Positions 47,855 to 56,742 of a stretch of DNA of 64,000 bases are shown one piece after another. The translations under genes were made by a program, and so were the position numbers. Positions within the stretch are counted from its first letter, which is position 1. The number at the start of each line of letters is the position of its first letter. The notes below the pieces were generated by a model, which was not told the origin of the DNA, did no database searches, and worked only from the letters and a program-made list of their open reading frames with translations. The stretch lies in contig CAJOFM010000002.1 of NCBI GenBank assembly GCA_905233915.1, positions 186,001 to 250,000 of the forward strand. Direction: 5' to 3'. The DNA is from an uncultured Muribaculaceae bacterium. GTDB lineage: Bacteria > Bacteroidota > Bacteroidia > Bacteroidales > Muribaculaceae.

Positions 47855-49315
47855 TTATTTCTCACCGTCGAAGACCTCAAGCACCTGCTCGCGGTCATCA
47901 AAGTGATGTTTCACGCCATTAATCTCCTGATAATCCTCATGGCCCTTGCCGGCAATCAGCACCACATCGCCAGATTGTGCCAACTGGCAAGCCGTACGGA
48001 TAGCCTGACGGCGGTCGGTGATGGTCAACGTTGTGGGACGTGACTCATCAGGCAGGCCGACTTCCATCTGGCGCAGAATCTCGTCGGGGTCCTCGGTGCG
48101 GGGATTGTCACTGGTGAGGATGACACGGTCGCTGCGCACGGCAGCCTCACGGGCCATGATGGGGCGCTTGCCGGCATCACGGTCGCCACCACAGCCACAC
48201 ACGGTGATGATGTGGCCGTTGGTGCCCACCACCTCGCGGATGGTGTCGAGCACGTTGACCAGAGCATCGGGCGTGTGGGCATAGTCCACGATAGCGGTGT
48301 AGCCGCGCGATGAGCGCAAGGTCTGGAAGCGGCCCGCTACAGGCTCGAGCTGGCTCATCTTCACGAGCACCTCCTGCGGGTCAAAGCCCAGCAGCAACGA
48401 GGCGCCATAGACCGAGAGCAGATTGTAGGCATTGAAACGGCCTGTGAACAGCACTTCAACCTGCTTGCCGTTCAACTCCAGGCTGGTACCGTCAAGACGC
48501 TGCTCCACAATGCGACCCTTGAAGTCGGCCATGGAGCGCAGGGAGTAGCGGTACTTGTCGGCAAGGGTGTTCTGCAACATCACCTCGCCCACCTTGTCAT
48601 CGGCATTGACCAGGGCAAAGGCCCCCTTAGGCAAGGCGTCAAAGAACATCTTCTTGGCGGCAATGTAGTTGTCCACCGTCTTGTGGAAGTCAAGATGGTC
48701 GCGCGTCAGGTTGGTAAAGATGGCGCCGGCAAAGGTGATGCCCTCGATGCGGTGCTGAACGCACGCATGGGAACTCACTTCCATAAAGGCGTACTCGCAA
48801 CCAGCCTGTACCATCTCGTGCAGCAGGCGGTTGAGGGTCAAGTGGTCGGGAGTGGTCTGCTTGGCAACCTCCTCACGGGTGTCGATGATGTTCTTGACCG
48901 TGGACAACAGTCCTGCCTTGTAACCCATCAGGCGGGCCATCTCATAGAGCAGCGTGGCTGTCGTCGTCTTGCCGTTGGTGCCGGTGACACCCACCAGGCG
49001 CAAGGCCTTAGAGGGATGGTCAAACCATTCATCGGCGATATGTGCCAGCGCAATCACACCGTTCTCGACCTGGATATAAGTGACCTCGGGATTCAGTTCT
49101 GCGGGCATGTCCTCGCACACGATGGCGCGGGCCCCAGCCCCGATAACGTTGTTGATAAAGCGGTGAGAGTCCACGGCGACACCCTTGACAGCGACAAACA
49201 TGACGCCAGGACGCGCCTGCCGCGAGTCATTGATGAGGTCGGTGATCTCAATATCGGTATTCCCCACTACCTGCAGCGGGGTGATAGACTGGATGAGTTG
49301 TGAAATTTTCTTCAT
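47855..49315 (-). CDS. murE: UDP-MurNAc-tripeptide synthetase
   Basis: 'DSRQARPGVMFVAVKGVAVDSHRFI', 'VTGTNGKTTTATLLYEMARLMG', 'DYAHTPDALVNVL', 'TSDNPRTEDPDEIL'. Internal Met (49315) preferred. Confidence 0.96.
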   Translation of the reverse strand: MKKISQLIQSITPLQVVGNTDIEITDLINDSRQARPGVMFVAVKGVAVDSHRFINNVIGAGARAIVCEDMPAELNPEVTYIQVENGVIALAHIADEWFDHPSKALRLVGVTGTNGKTTTATLLYEMARLMGYKAGLLSTVKNIIDTREEVAKQTTPDHLTLNRLLHEMVQAGCEYAFMEVSSHACVQHRIEGITFAGAIFTNLTRDHLDFHKTVDNYIAAKKMFFDALPKGAFALVNADDKVGEVMLQNTLADKYRYSLRSMADFKGRIVEQRLDGTSLELNGKQVEVLFTGRFNAYNLLSVYGASLLLGFDPQEVLVKMSQLEPVAGRFQTLRSSRGYTAIVDYAHTPDALVNVLDTIREVVGTNGHIITVCGCGGDRDAGKRPIMAREAAVRSDRVILTSDNPRTEDPDEILRQMEVGLPDESRPTTLTITDRRQAIRTACQLAQSGDVVLIAGKGHEDYQEINGVKHHFDDREQVLEVFDGEK

Positions 49316-49335
49316 GATTCTGGAGTTAGTATGAT

Positions 49336-51453
49336 TCAAGAGTTTCTGAGTCGTAAGTGAATGCGTTGCCCACGGGCATACTGAGAACCCGCGGCGAGGC
49401 TCTGGCTGGTCACCATGCCCGAACCGCTGAAGTTGACGCTAAGCCCGGCATCCTCCAGCAGCTTGATGGCCTCACGGATATTAAGGCCAACCACATTGGG
49501 GACGCCCTTCTCGACGCGCGTGGGACGCGCATAGTGATGAGTAGTCTGCACCTTGAGGCCACGCTTGATGTTGTTGGAAGCGTAGTCATTCATCGAGGCG
49601 AACAGGGTTGGATAGTTCTTGGCCTCCTTGTTGTCCAACGAGGCATAGTCGGTGACGATATCCAGCATACCATGGGCATACATCTTGCGGGCGATATTCT
49701 TCATCACCATACCGCTGCTGGCGCCGGCACCACGGTCGGCACCCAGCATGAGCACGATGCAGGAATACTTGGGCTTCTCATAGGGGAAGAAGCCGCAGAA
49801 GGCAAGGCGCTTCTTGCCACTGTACTGTCCGCCCACAACGTCGAACGCCGTACCTGTCTTGCCGGCAATCTTTACCTTGTCATCCTGCACCCAGTGGCGG
49901 GCTGTACCGTGACTGCCCCACACCACCTCGTACAGCATCTCGCGCAGTTTCTTGGCATTAGTGGGTGAGCACACCTGCTGGCGGATGTAGGTCACGGGGA
50001 TAATCGAGTCGGGCTCTCCTTCCCTGGAGAGTTTCTTGAACAGATGGGGGCGCACATACTTGCCATCGTTGGCAATGGCATTATACATCGCCAGGGTGCA
50101 CAACGGCGGGATGCGGGAACCGTAGCCGAAGGCTTGACGGGACAGGGTCACACGGCCACCGTTCTTAATCTCGGCATCCTGGAACCAGGGGATCTGCTCA
50201 CCGGCAATACCCGAGTTGAAAGGCTCAAAGAAGCCCATACCCTCCAGACGCTTGCGGAAACCCGGCGGGTTGTCGCCGTATTTCCTAACGATGATTTTGG
50301 CCATGCCGATGTTAGACGAGGTTTCGATAATCTGTCGAGGAGTGCGCGTCGCACCGCCATGGGCATCGGTGATGGGATTGCCACCGGCATAGGTCCAAGA
50401 CGAACCCGTAACGATGGGCTCATCGATGTTGCTGATGATGCCGTCCTCGAGGGCGACCATCATCGAGATGGTCTTTACCACCGAACCGGGCTCATAACCA
50501 AGCACAGCGTGGTTCACGCCCTCGACATACTCGCCAGTTGTCTTGCTGCGTTCCAGGTTGCTGATGGCCTTAATCTCGCCGGTGGCCACTTCCATGAGCA
50601 CACAGGTTGCCCACTCGGCGCCAGTTTCCAGGCACATGTCGTTGAGCTCGTTCTCCACGATGTCCTGCAGCTGCACATTGATGGTCGTGGTGATGTCATA
50701 TCCCTTAACGGCGGGAACGGCCTCGGCCCGCACGATACCGTTGGTGAGCTGGATGTTGCGGGCGACGCCAGGAGTGCCGTAGAGCAACGAGTCCAGTGCC
50801 ATCTCCAGGCCCGAGTGGCCATGGATGCTACTGCTCTTCTCGTTCTGGCCCACGTTACCGATACTGCGCGCCGCCATGTCGCCGTAGGGCTTGATGCGAC
50901 GGTCATGCTTCTCGTAGTAGAAGCCGTTCTTATTCTTTGCTCGGCACAGGAAGGGGAAATGGCGAACACGGTCATACTCCTTGTGGGTGAGCATATAGGG
51001 GAACAAGCGGTAAGCGCGGTTCTTGCGTCCTTTCTTGCCGTCAGGACCGATCTTGTGGGGCGCGTCGAGGATTTCCTTGCGGTCACTCAGTATTTTCTGT
51101 TTCCACTGCGCAGCGGTCATCGAGTTGTCGAATGCCGCCAGGCTGTCACACAGGGCGCCGATATCCTTCATCAGGGTGTCAGCCTTAATGCCATCGGTAA
51201 ACCAGTCGATGCGCAGCACGTAGTACTGCAGGTTGGCTGCAAGTACCGAACCGTCATCGGCCAGCAACTTGCCACGTTCGGGCTCGATGGGCACGGTTTC
51301 CATGAGCACATCATTGGCCTTTTTGTTCCACTCGGCGGCCTGCACTGCGGTGGTCTTGATCAAGTTCCACACAATGAGCGACGAGAAAGCCAGCATGATG
51401 CCCACCACCAGGGCATAGCGAGCGAGGATATGTCGTTTATTATTCTGTTTCAT
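49336..51453 (-). CDS. ftsI: Penicillin-binding protein / FtsI transpeptidase with PASTA domain
   Basis: SxxK in 'YEPGSVVKTISM', SSN in 'ETSSNIGMAK', 'AGKTGTAFD'; C-terminal PASTA 'VPNVVGLNIREAIKLLEDAGLSVNFSGSG'. Confidence 0.96.
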   Translation of the reverse strand: MKQNNKRHILARYALVVGIMLAFSSLIVWNLIKTTAVQAAEWNKKANDVLMETVPIEPERGKLLADDGSVLAANLQYYVLRIDWFTDGIKADTLMKDIGALCDSLAAFDNSMTAAQWKQKILSDRKEILDAPHKIGPDGKKGRKNRAYRLFPYMLTHKEYDRVRHFPFLCRAKNKNGFYYEKHDRRIKPYGDMAARSIGNVGQNEKSSSIHGHSGLEMALDSLLYGTPGVARNIQLTNGIVRAEAVPAVKGYDITTTINVQLQDIVENELNDMCLETGAEWATCVLMEVATGEIKAISNLERSKTTGEYVEGVNHAVLGYEPGSVVKTISMMVALEDGIISNIDEPIVTGSSWTYAGGNPITDAHGGATRTPRQIIETSSNIGMAKIIVRKYGDNPPGFRKRLEGMGFFEPFNSGIAGEQIPWFQDAEIKNGGRVTLSRQAFGYGSRIPPLCTLAMYNAIANDGKYVRPHLFKKLSREGEPDSIIPVTYIRQQVCSPTNAKKLREMLYEVVWGSHGTARHWVQDDKVKIAGKTGTAFDVVGGQYSGKKRLAFCGFFPYEKPKYSCIVLMLGADRGAGASSGMVMKNIARKMYAHGMLDIVTDYASLDNKEAKNYPTLFASMNDYASNNIKRGLKVQTTHHYARPTRVEKGVPNVVGLNIREAIKLLEDAGLSVNFSGSGMVTSQSLAAGSQYARGQRIHLRLRNS

Positions 51454-51489
51454 TGTTTCGGGTGTTTTTGGCCAACAGAAAGATGGGGT

Positions 51490-51837
51490 TTATTTGGATT
51501 TCAAGACATAGGGGGGCTCCTTGGGGGATGACAAGCCCAGGTTCTTTTCCTGCATGAGTTTTGTCAACTCACTCTCGCGTATCATGGAATTATATTCGGC
51601 GCTTGCATTGACCAGGTCGGTCTGGGCATTAGCCAGGTCGACCTTCAGGGTCATTTCCTCCTGCATGCTGCTTTGGCACACAAATTTGTTGGCAATATAG
51701 GCCAGCGCCATGATCACAAGCGCAATGATATAGACGGCATTGCGCTTAAAAAAGTCCAGGGAAAAGAAGCGGCCCTGGATAATGTCCTTGCCCGCCTTCT
51801 TGCCTGTTGCTGACGTGTAATTTCTTCTCTCGCTCAT
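51490..51837 (-). CDS. ftsL: FtsL-like division protein (short bitopic, coiled coil)
   Basis: Between rsmH and ftsI; one TM 'AVYIIALVIMALAYIANKFVC' followed by coiled coil. ATG at 51837 chosen because the longer ORF overlaps rsmH out of frame. Confidence 0.8.
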   Translation of the reverse strand: MSERRNYTSATGKKAGKDIIQGRFFSLDFFKRNAVYIIALVIMALAYIANKFVCQSSMQEEMTLKVDLANAQTDLVNASAEYNSMIRESELTKLMQEKNLGLSSPKEPPYVLKSK

Positions 51838-51889
51838 CGTTCTCTCGGGTGTGAATGTTTTGTTGGTTACTTTTCTCTCTATAATAATC

Positions 51890-52801
51890 CTAGGGGTTCG
51901 TTGTTGACACAAATTCTGCGACACGCAGCTTGGCACTGCGTGAACGGGGGTTGCGCGCCACCTCCTCGTCGCTGGGCACTGCGACCTTGCCCACGAGGCG
52001 CCAAGGCGTGTTGACGCGGCCGTAGAAGTCTTTCTCCAAACGGCCCTCGATATTGCCGGCACGCATGAAGTTTTTCACCAATCGGTCCTCCAGCGAGTGG
52101 TAGGTGATAATCGCAAGGCGGCCTCCGGGGTTGAGCACCTCGAGCGACTGGGCAAGCAGTTTCCTCAAGGCATCGAGTTCGCCATTGACCTCGATGCGCA
52201 AGGCCTGGAACACCATCGACAGTTCCTTCTTTTCCTGCGATGCCTTGAGCAACGGACGCACGGCATCCACGAGTTCACCAGTGGTTGACAACGGGCGAGC
52301 CTTGACAATGGCAGCTGCCAGGCGACGTGACTGGCGCAACTCGCCATACAAGTAAAGCACTTCGGCAAGTCGCTCCTCGCTGTAAGTGTTGAGCAGTTCA
52401 CGGGCGGTGAAGGCTGCACTGCGGTTCATGCGCATATCCAGTGGAGCGTCGGCACGGAAGGTAAATCCACGCTCCACAGCGTCAAAGTGATGGAACGACA
52501 CGCCCAGGTCGGCAAGGATACCGTCAACACGCGGAATGCCATAATAACGCAAGAAATTCTTGAGGAAGGAGAAGTTTCCATGTGCAAATGTAAACCTCTC
52601 GTCCTCCAAGCGGTTGCTCCAAGCGTCCATATCCTGGTCCATACCCACGAGCCGGCCATGGGCACCCAAACGCGCCATGATGGCACGGCTGTGGCCGCCA
52701 CCGCCAAAGGTCACGTCAACATAGGCGCCATCGGGCTTAATGGCAAGCCCCTCAATGCTCTGGTCGAGCAATGCAGGTATATGATAAACAGTTGATTCCA
52801 T
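51890..52801 (-). CDS. rsmH: 16S rRNA (cytosine-1402-N4)-methyltransferase
   Basis: 'HIPALLDQSIEGLAIKPDGAYVDVTFGGGGHSRAIM', 'DGILADLGVSFHHFD', 'RLAIITYHSLEDRLVKNFMR'. Confidence 0.97.
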   Translation of the reverse strand: MESTVYHIPALLDQSIEGLAIKPDGAYVDVTFGGGGHSRAIMARLGAHGRLVGMDQDMDAWSNRLEDERFTFAHGNFSFLKNFLRYYGIPRVDGILADLGVSFHHFDAVERGFTFRADAPLDMRMNRSAAFTARELLNTYSEERLAEVLYLYGELRQSRRLAAAIVKARPLSTTGELVDAVRPLLKASQEKKELSMVFQALRIEVNGELDALRKLLAQSLEVLNPGGRLAIITYHSLEDRLVKNFMRAGNIEGRLEKDFYGRVNTPWRLVGKVAVPSDEEVARNPRSRSAKLRVAEFVSTTNP

Positions 52802-52854
52802 TACGTCTTTTGTCGCTATCTAAAGGGCTATTTCATGCCTCTTTTTGGGGACTT

Positions 52855-52862
52855 CAAAGGTA
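52855..52862 (-). promoter_or_regulatory. -7 promoter element TACCTTTG for the dcw operon
   Basis: Reverse complement of caaaggta, ~54 nt upstream of the rsmH ATG. Confidence 0.6.
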
Positions 52863-53008
52863 CAACTATTTTTCGAGAAATTTACAATCTCAAACGATTT
52901 TATTTACATTTTTGAAAATAAAAATTGTTAACAGCCCTTGTTAATAACTTTATACGTACTGAAAATCAATATTTTATAAATCTCCTCATTCTATTTACAA
53001 GTGCAAAA

Positions 53009-53089
53009 ATCAGACAATTCCCAGGGGCTAACCATCATAAGCCACCCTCATTAAAAACAATAGCCAACTGTCTGATGGTTATTTTTTTA
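53009..53089 (+). other. Candidate structured RNA/attenuator-like element with mutually exclusive stems and a T-tract
   Basis: ATCAGACA (53009-53016) can pair with TGTCTGAT (53069-53076); TAACCATCA (53029-53037) can pair with TGATGGTTA (53073-53081), which is followed by TTTTTTT. The two 3' arms overlap. Confidence 0.35.
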
Positions 53090-53133
53090 GCTAAAATATT
53101 CACATAATTTTTAGATTGTAAATATTTTTTTGA

Positions 53134-53141
53134 TATCTTTG
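53134..53141 (+). promoter_or_regulatory. -7 promoter element TATCTTTG for lysA
   Basis: TAnnTTTG match 22 bp upstream of the lysA ATG. Confidence 0.55.
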
Positions 53142-53163
53142 CCGACCAGTAATCAATATTCAA

Positions 53164-54354
53164 ATGTCGAGAGATATGGGCCATCAAAACAGGAACAATT
53201 ATGGGTTTGCAATGGATGTGGTGGAACAGACACCCACACCATTTTATTACTATGACATGGATGTGCTGCACAAGACGTTACAGGAAATCAAACGCCTTAT
53301 CGAGGGGTATCCTTATACCGTTCACTATGCCGTCAAGGCCAATGGTAACCCGCAGATTCTCAACACTATCGCCAAACATGGCATAGGAGCCGACCTGGTG
53401 AGTGGCGGTGAAGTGACAGCCGCCGTCGAGGCTGGATTCAAACCCAGTGATATGACATTCTCGGGGGTAGGAAAAACCGACCGCGAAATCCGCATTGGAC
53501 TCGAGTATGGCGTGGGCTGCTTCAACGTGGAGTCCATCCCCGAGCTTGAGGTCATCAATCAGCTTGCAGGAGAGATGGGCAAGACGGCACACATCGCCAT
53601 CAGGGTCAACCCCGACATCGATGCCCACACCCACCGATACATCACCACAGGCACCGCCGATAACAAGTTCGGAATCAACCTTGAGGTGCTTGACGAGGTG
53701 GTTTGCCACGCCATTGCCCTACCCCACATCCACCTGAGAGGCTTACATTTCCACATCGGTTCACAGATCACCTTGATGAAGCCCTATGTCATGTTGTGTG
53801 AAACCGTCAACAGGCTACTGGACCACTTTGAGCAACAAGGCATTAGCTTTGAGATGGTGAACGTGGGCGGAGGACTAGGTATCGACTATGACGCGCCCGA
53901 TGAGCACCCGATGGCCGATTTCGCGAGCTACTTCGGCACCTTCAAGCGTCACTTGCGACTAAGGCCTGGCCAACGGCTCCATTTCGAGTTGGGGCGTGCC
54001 ATCGTCTGCACTTGCGGTTCGCTCATCAGCCGTGTCGTATTTGTCAAGGAGAACCGTAACAAGAAGTTCGTTATCCTTGACGCCGGCATGACCGACCTGA
54101 TCAGGCCAGCACTCTATGAGGCTCACCACACAATCCAGAACCTGACATCCAACAACATTGACGAGCAGGAAACCTATGACGTCGTAGGTCCCGTATGCGA
54201 GTCGAGTGACGTGTTTGGCCACGATTACCAACTTCCCGTCACCCGACGAGGCGACATCATAGCCATCCGCTCGGCCGGAGCCTACGGCGAATCGATGGCC
54301 TCTTGCTACAACATGCGCCAGCTACCCGCTGCCGTCTTCCACTCCAACCATTAA
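53164..54354 (+). CDS. lysA: Diaminopimelate decarboxylase
   Basis: PLP lysine motif 'VHYAVKANGNPQIL', 'GADLVSGGEV', 'HFHIGSQI', 'GPVCESSDVFGHD'. Confidence 0.95.
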   Translation: MSRDMGHQNRNNYGFAMDVVEQTPTPFYYYDMDVLHKTLQEIKRLIEGYPYTVHYAVKANGNPQILNTIAKHGIGADLVSGGEVTAAVEAGFKPSDMTFSGVGKTDREIRIGLEYGVGCFNVESIPELEVINQLAGEMGKTAHIAIRVNPDIDAHTHRYITTGTADNKFGINLEVLDEVVCHAIALPHIHLRGLHFHIGSQITLMKPYVMLCETVNRLLDHFEQQGISFEMVNVGGGLGIDYDAPDEHPMADFASYFGTFKRHLRLRPGQRLHFELGRAIVCTCGSLISRVVFVKENRNKKFVILDAGMTDLIRPALYEAHHTIQNLTSNNIDEQETYDVVGPVCESSDVFGHDYQLPVTRRGDIIAIRSAGAYGESMASCYNMRQLPAAVFHSNH

Positions 54355-54479
54355 AAATACAATCTTAAATCCAATGACTTATCATTTATTAACCTGATAA
54401 TCATCGGATTAATGCCTTATACCCAAAATTAACATAAAAATTTTTACCGAAACCTATAGCAACATTTGAAAATAGTTGT

Positions 54480-54487
54480 TACATTTG
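54480..54487 (+). promoter_or_regulatory. -7 promoter element TACATTTG upstream of the Lrp/AsnC gene
   Basis: TAnnTTTG match 24 bp before the ATG at 54512. Confidence 0.5.
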
Positions 54488-54511
54488 CATTTGCTTACAA
54501 AATTTGATTTT

Positions 54512-54976
54512 ATGGAAAAGATTGACACGCTAGACAAGAAGATTCTGGAAATTGTAATGAATAACGCACGCATACCTAGCAAAGATGTCGCTCAGGTGTG
54601 CGGTGTTTCACGCGCCGCTGTTCATCAACGCATCCAGCGCCTCATCGACGACGGTGTCATCACCGGGTCGGGCTACAATGTCAACCCCAAGTTGCTGGGA
54701 TACTCAACCTGCACTTTCATCGGACTAACGCTTGAACGCGGCTCCATGTACCGCACCGTGGTGCCCGAGCTGCTCAAAATCAAGGAAGTGGTAGAGTGCC
54801 ACTTCACCACCGGACACTACACAATGATGATTAAGGTGTACGCCCGTGACAACGAGCACCTCATGTCGCTCGTTAACGACCACATCCAGAACATCGATGG
54901 CGTAGCCGCTACCGAGACGCTCATCTCACTGGAACAGAGCATCAGCCGCACATTGCCCATCTACTTTGACGAGTAA
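54512..54976 (+). CDS. Lrp/AsnC family transcriptional regulator
   Basis: 'IDTLDKKILEIVMNNARIPSKDVAQVCGVSRAAVHQRIQRLIDDGVITGSGYNVNPKLLGY'. Confidence 0.93.
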   Translation: MEKIDTLDKKILEIVMNNARIPSKDVAQVCGVSRAAVHQRIQRLIDDGVITGSGYNVNPKLLGYSTCTFIGLTLERGSMYRTVVPELLKIKEVVECHFTTGHYTMMIKVYARDNEHLMSLVNDHIQNIDGVAATETLISLEQSISRTLPIYFDE

Positions 54977-55088
54977 TGTCCTCACCCTACTGTCTTTTCT
55001 TTCCCACACCATCAAAAAACACGGGACGCGCAATTACCCGAATTGTGTGTATTTTAGCGTTATGACCTCTCATATAGATTTTTATTTG

Positions 55089-55096
55089 TACCTTTG
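55089..55096 (+). promoter_or_regulatory. -7 promoter element TACCTTTG upstream of mannose-1-P guanylyltransferase
   Basis: TAnnTTTG match 54 bp before the ATG at 55151. Confidence 0.6.
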
Positions 55097-55150
55097 CCAC
55101 AAGTATAAATCAGCATAAACAATACTATATCATATAAACACCTTTGATCA

Positions 55151-56230
55151 ATGGATAACAACCGATATTGCGTTATCATGTGCGGTGGCGTGGGCAGCCG
55201 CTTCTGGCCTTTCAGTAAGGCCGCCAAGCCCAAACAGTTTATTGACTTCTTCGGCACGGGTCGCAGCCTGTTGCAGACGGCTTTTGACCGCATGCAGGGC
55301 ATTGTCCCCATTGATAATATCATCCTGCTCACCAATGAGAATTACGAATCCCTCATCATCGAGCAGTTGCCCGAAATCAAACGCGACCAGATTCTGCTGG
55401 AACCCGCACGCCGCAACACGGCACCGTGCATCGCATGGGCCGCACATCACATCAAGGCCATCAATCCCGATGCCAAGATGATGGTGGCACCCAGCGATCA
55501 CCTGATTATCAACGTTGAACGCTTCAAGGACAGCGTTATCAAGGCGTTTGACTTCATCGAGACCCGCGACGCACTGGTGACCATGGGCATCAAGCCGAGC
55601 AGACCCGAGACAGGCTACGGATACATCCAGGTGGGTGAACCTGTCGAGGGCAATTTCTCGACCGTAAAGACGTTCACCGAGAAGCCCAACGAGGACCTGG
55701 CACGGGTGTTCCTGGAGTCGGGCGAGTTCTTCTGGAACTCGGGCATGTTCTTCTGGAGCGCCGACAGCATCATCAAAGCGCTAAACGATTGTGCACCAGA
55801 CGTCAACACAGTCTTCAAACAAGGCCAATCCTATTTCGGCACCCCCGATGAACGAGAATTCATCAATGCCAATTTTGCAGCCTGCCCCAGCATCAGCATT
55901 GACTTTGCCGTGATGGAAAAGGCACCCAATGTCTATGTCGAGACAGTGGACTTCGGCTGGAATGACCTGGGCACTTGGCGCTCGCTATATGACCACTCGC
56001 CCAAGAACAAGGACGGCAATGTCACCCAGAACTGCAAGGCCTTGATGTACAACAGCCACAACAACATCGTCGCCGTCAAGGGTGACAAGCTCATCGTTGC
56101 CTCAGGCCTGGAGGGCTATATCGTCGCCGACGTTGACGACGCCCTGCTGATTGTGCCCCTTGAAGAGGAGCAGAAAATCAAACAGTATGTCAATGACATG
56201 AAATCCAAGTTTGGCGACAAGTACCTCTAA
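55151..56230 (+). CDS. Mannose-1-phosphate guanylyltransferase
   Basis: 'IMCGGVGSRFWPFSKAAKPKQFIDFFG', 'VTMGIKPSRPETGYGYIQVG', 'FTEKPN', 'FWNSGMFFW'. Confidence 0.95.
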   Translation: MDNNRYCVIMCGGVGSRFWPFSKAAKPKQFIDFFGTGRSLLQTAFDRMQGIVPIDNIILLTNENYESLIIEQLPEIKRDQILLEPARRNTAPCIAWAAHHIKAINPDAKMMVAPSDHLIINVERFKDSVIKAFDFIETRDALVTMGIKPSRPETGYGYIQVGEPVEGNFSTVKTFTEKPNEDLARVFLESGEFFWNSGMFFWSADSIIKALNDCAPDVNTVFKQGQSYFGTPDEREFINANFAACPSISIDFAVMEKAPNVYVETVDFGWNDLGTWRSLYDHSPKNKDGNVTQNCKALMYNSHNNIVAVKGDKLIVASGLEGYIVADVDDALLIVPLEEEQKIKQYVNDMKSKFGDKYL

Positions 56231-56255
56231 CCGGTTACTGACACATAACTAACAA

Positions 56256-56300
56256 AACAGACGGGACACTCCACCATGCGAGGTGAGCGTCCCGTCTGTT
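56256..56300. terminator. Bidirectional terminator between convergent genes
   Basis: 12-bp perfect outer stem AACAGACGGGAC / GTCCCGTCTGTT plus inner pairing CCACC..GGTGag. Confidence 0.75.
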
Positions 56301-56317
56301 ATCTTTGGCGTTGACGG

Positions 56318-56689
56318 TTACTGAGGTTGCCCAGCGGCGGGTTGTTGGGCAGTGGCTGGACGGGCCAGCAGCTCGAACGAGTCAACGTAAATCTCGGTCG
56401 TGTAACGCTTTACCTGGTTACGATCTTCCCAAGCGCGGGTGCGCAGGCGGCCTTCCAGATAAATCTGGCTGCCCTTGCGAATGTAACGCTCGGCGACCTC
56501 GGCGTTCTTTCCCCACATCACAATATTGTGCCACTCGGTGCGTTCGGGCACCTCGACACCGTTAGCGTTGGTATAAGCGCGGTCGGTAGTAGCAAGAGTG
56601 AACGATGCTACGGGCTGATTTTGTGCTACATAGCGCACATCTGGGTCTCGGCCCACACGGCCCAGCAGAATGACTTTATTTACTGACAT
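56318..56689 (-). CDS. ssb: Single-stranded DNA-binding protein
   Basis: 'NKVILLGRVGRDPDVRYVAQNQPVASFTLATTDRAY...TEWHNIVMWGKNAEVAERYIRKGSQIYLEGRLRTRAW'. Confidence 0.95.
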   Translation of the reverse strand: MSVNKVILLGRVGRDPDVRYVAQNQPVASFTLATTDRAYTNANGVEVPERTEWHNIVMWGKNAEVAERYIRKGSQIYLEGRLRTRAWEDRNQVKRYTTEIYVDSFELLARPATAQQPAAGQPQ

Positions 56690-56742
56690 GATTTAATGGT
56701 ATTTGTTTTAATATATATAATATATAATGTATAAAATCTGTT

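Noticed and set aside
50044-51531. 495-aa plus-strand ORF over ftsI
   Set aside because: Antisense to FtsI with intact SxxK/SSN/KTG motifs; low-complexity composition.
52863-53133. Replication-origin-like AT-rich region upstream of lysA
   Set aside because: No convincing cluster of DnaA boxes and no dnaA/dnaN neighbours.
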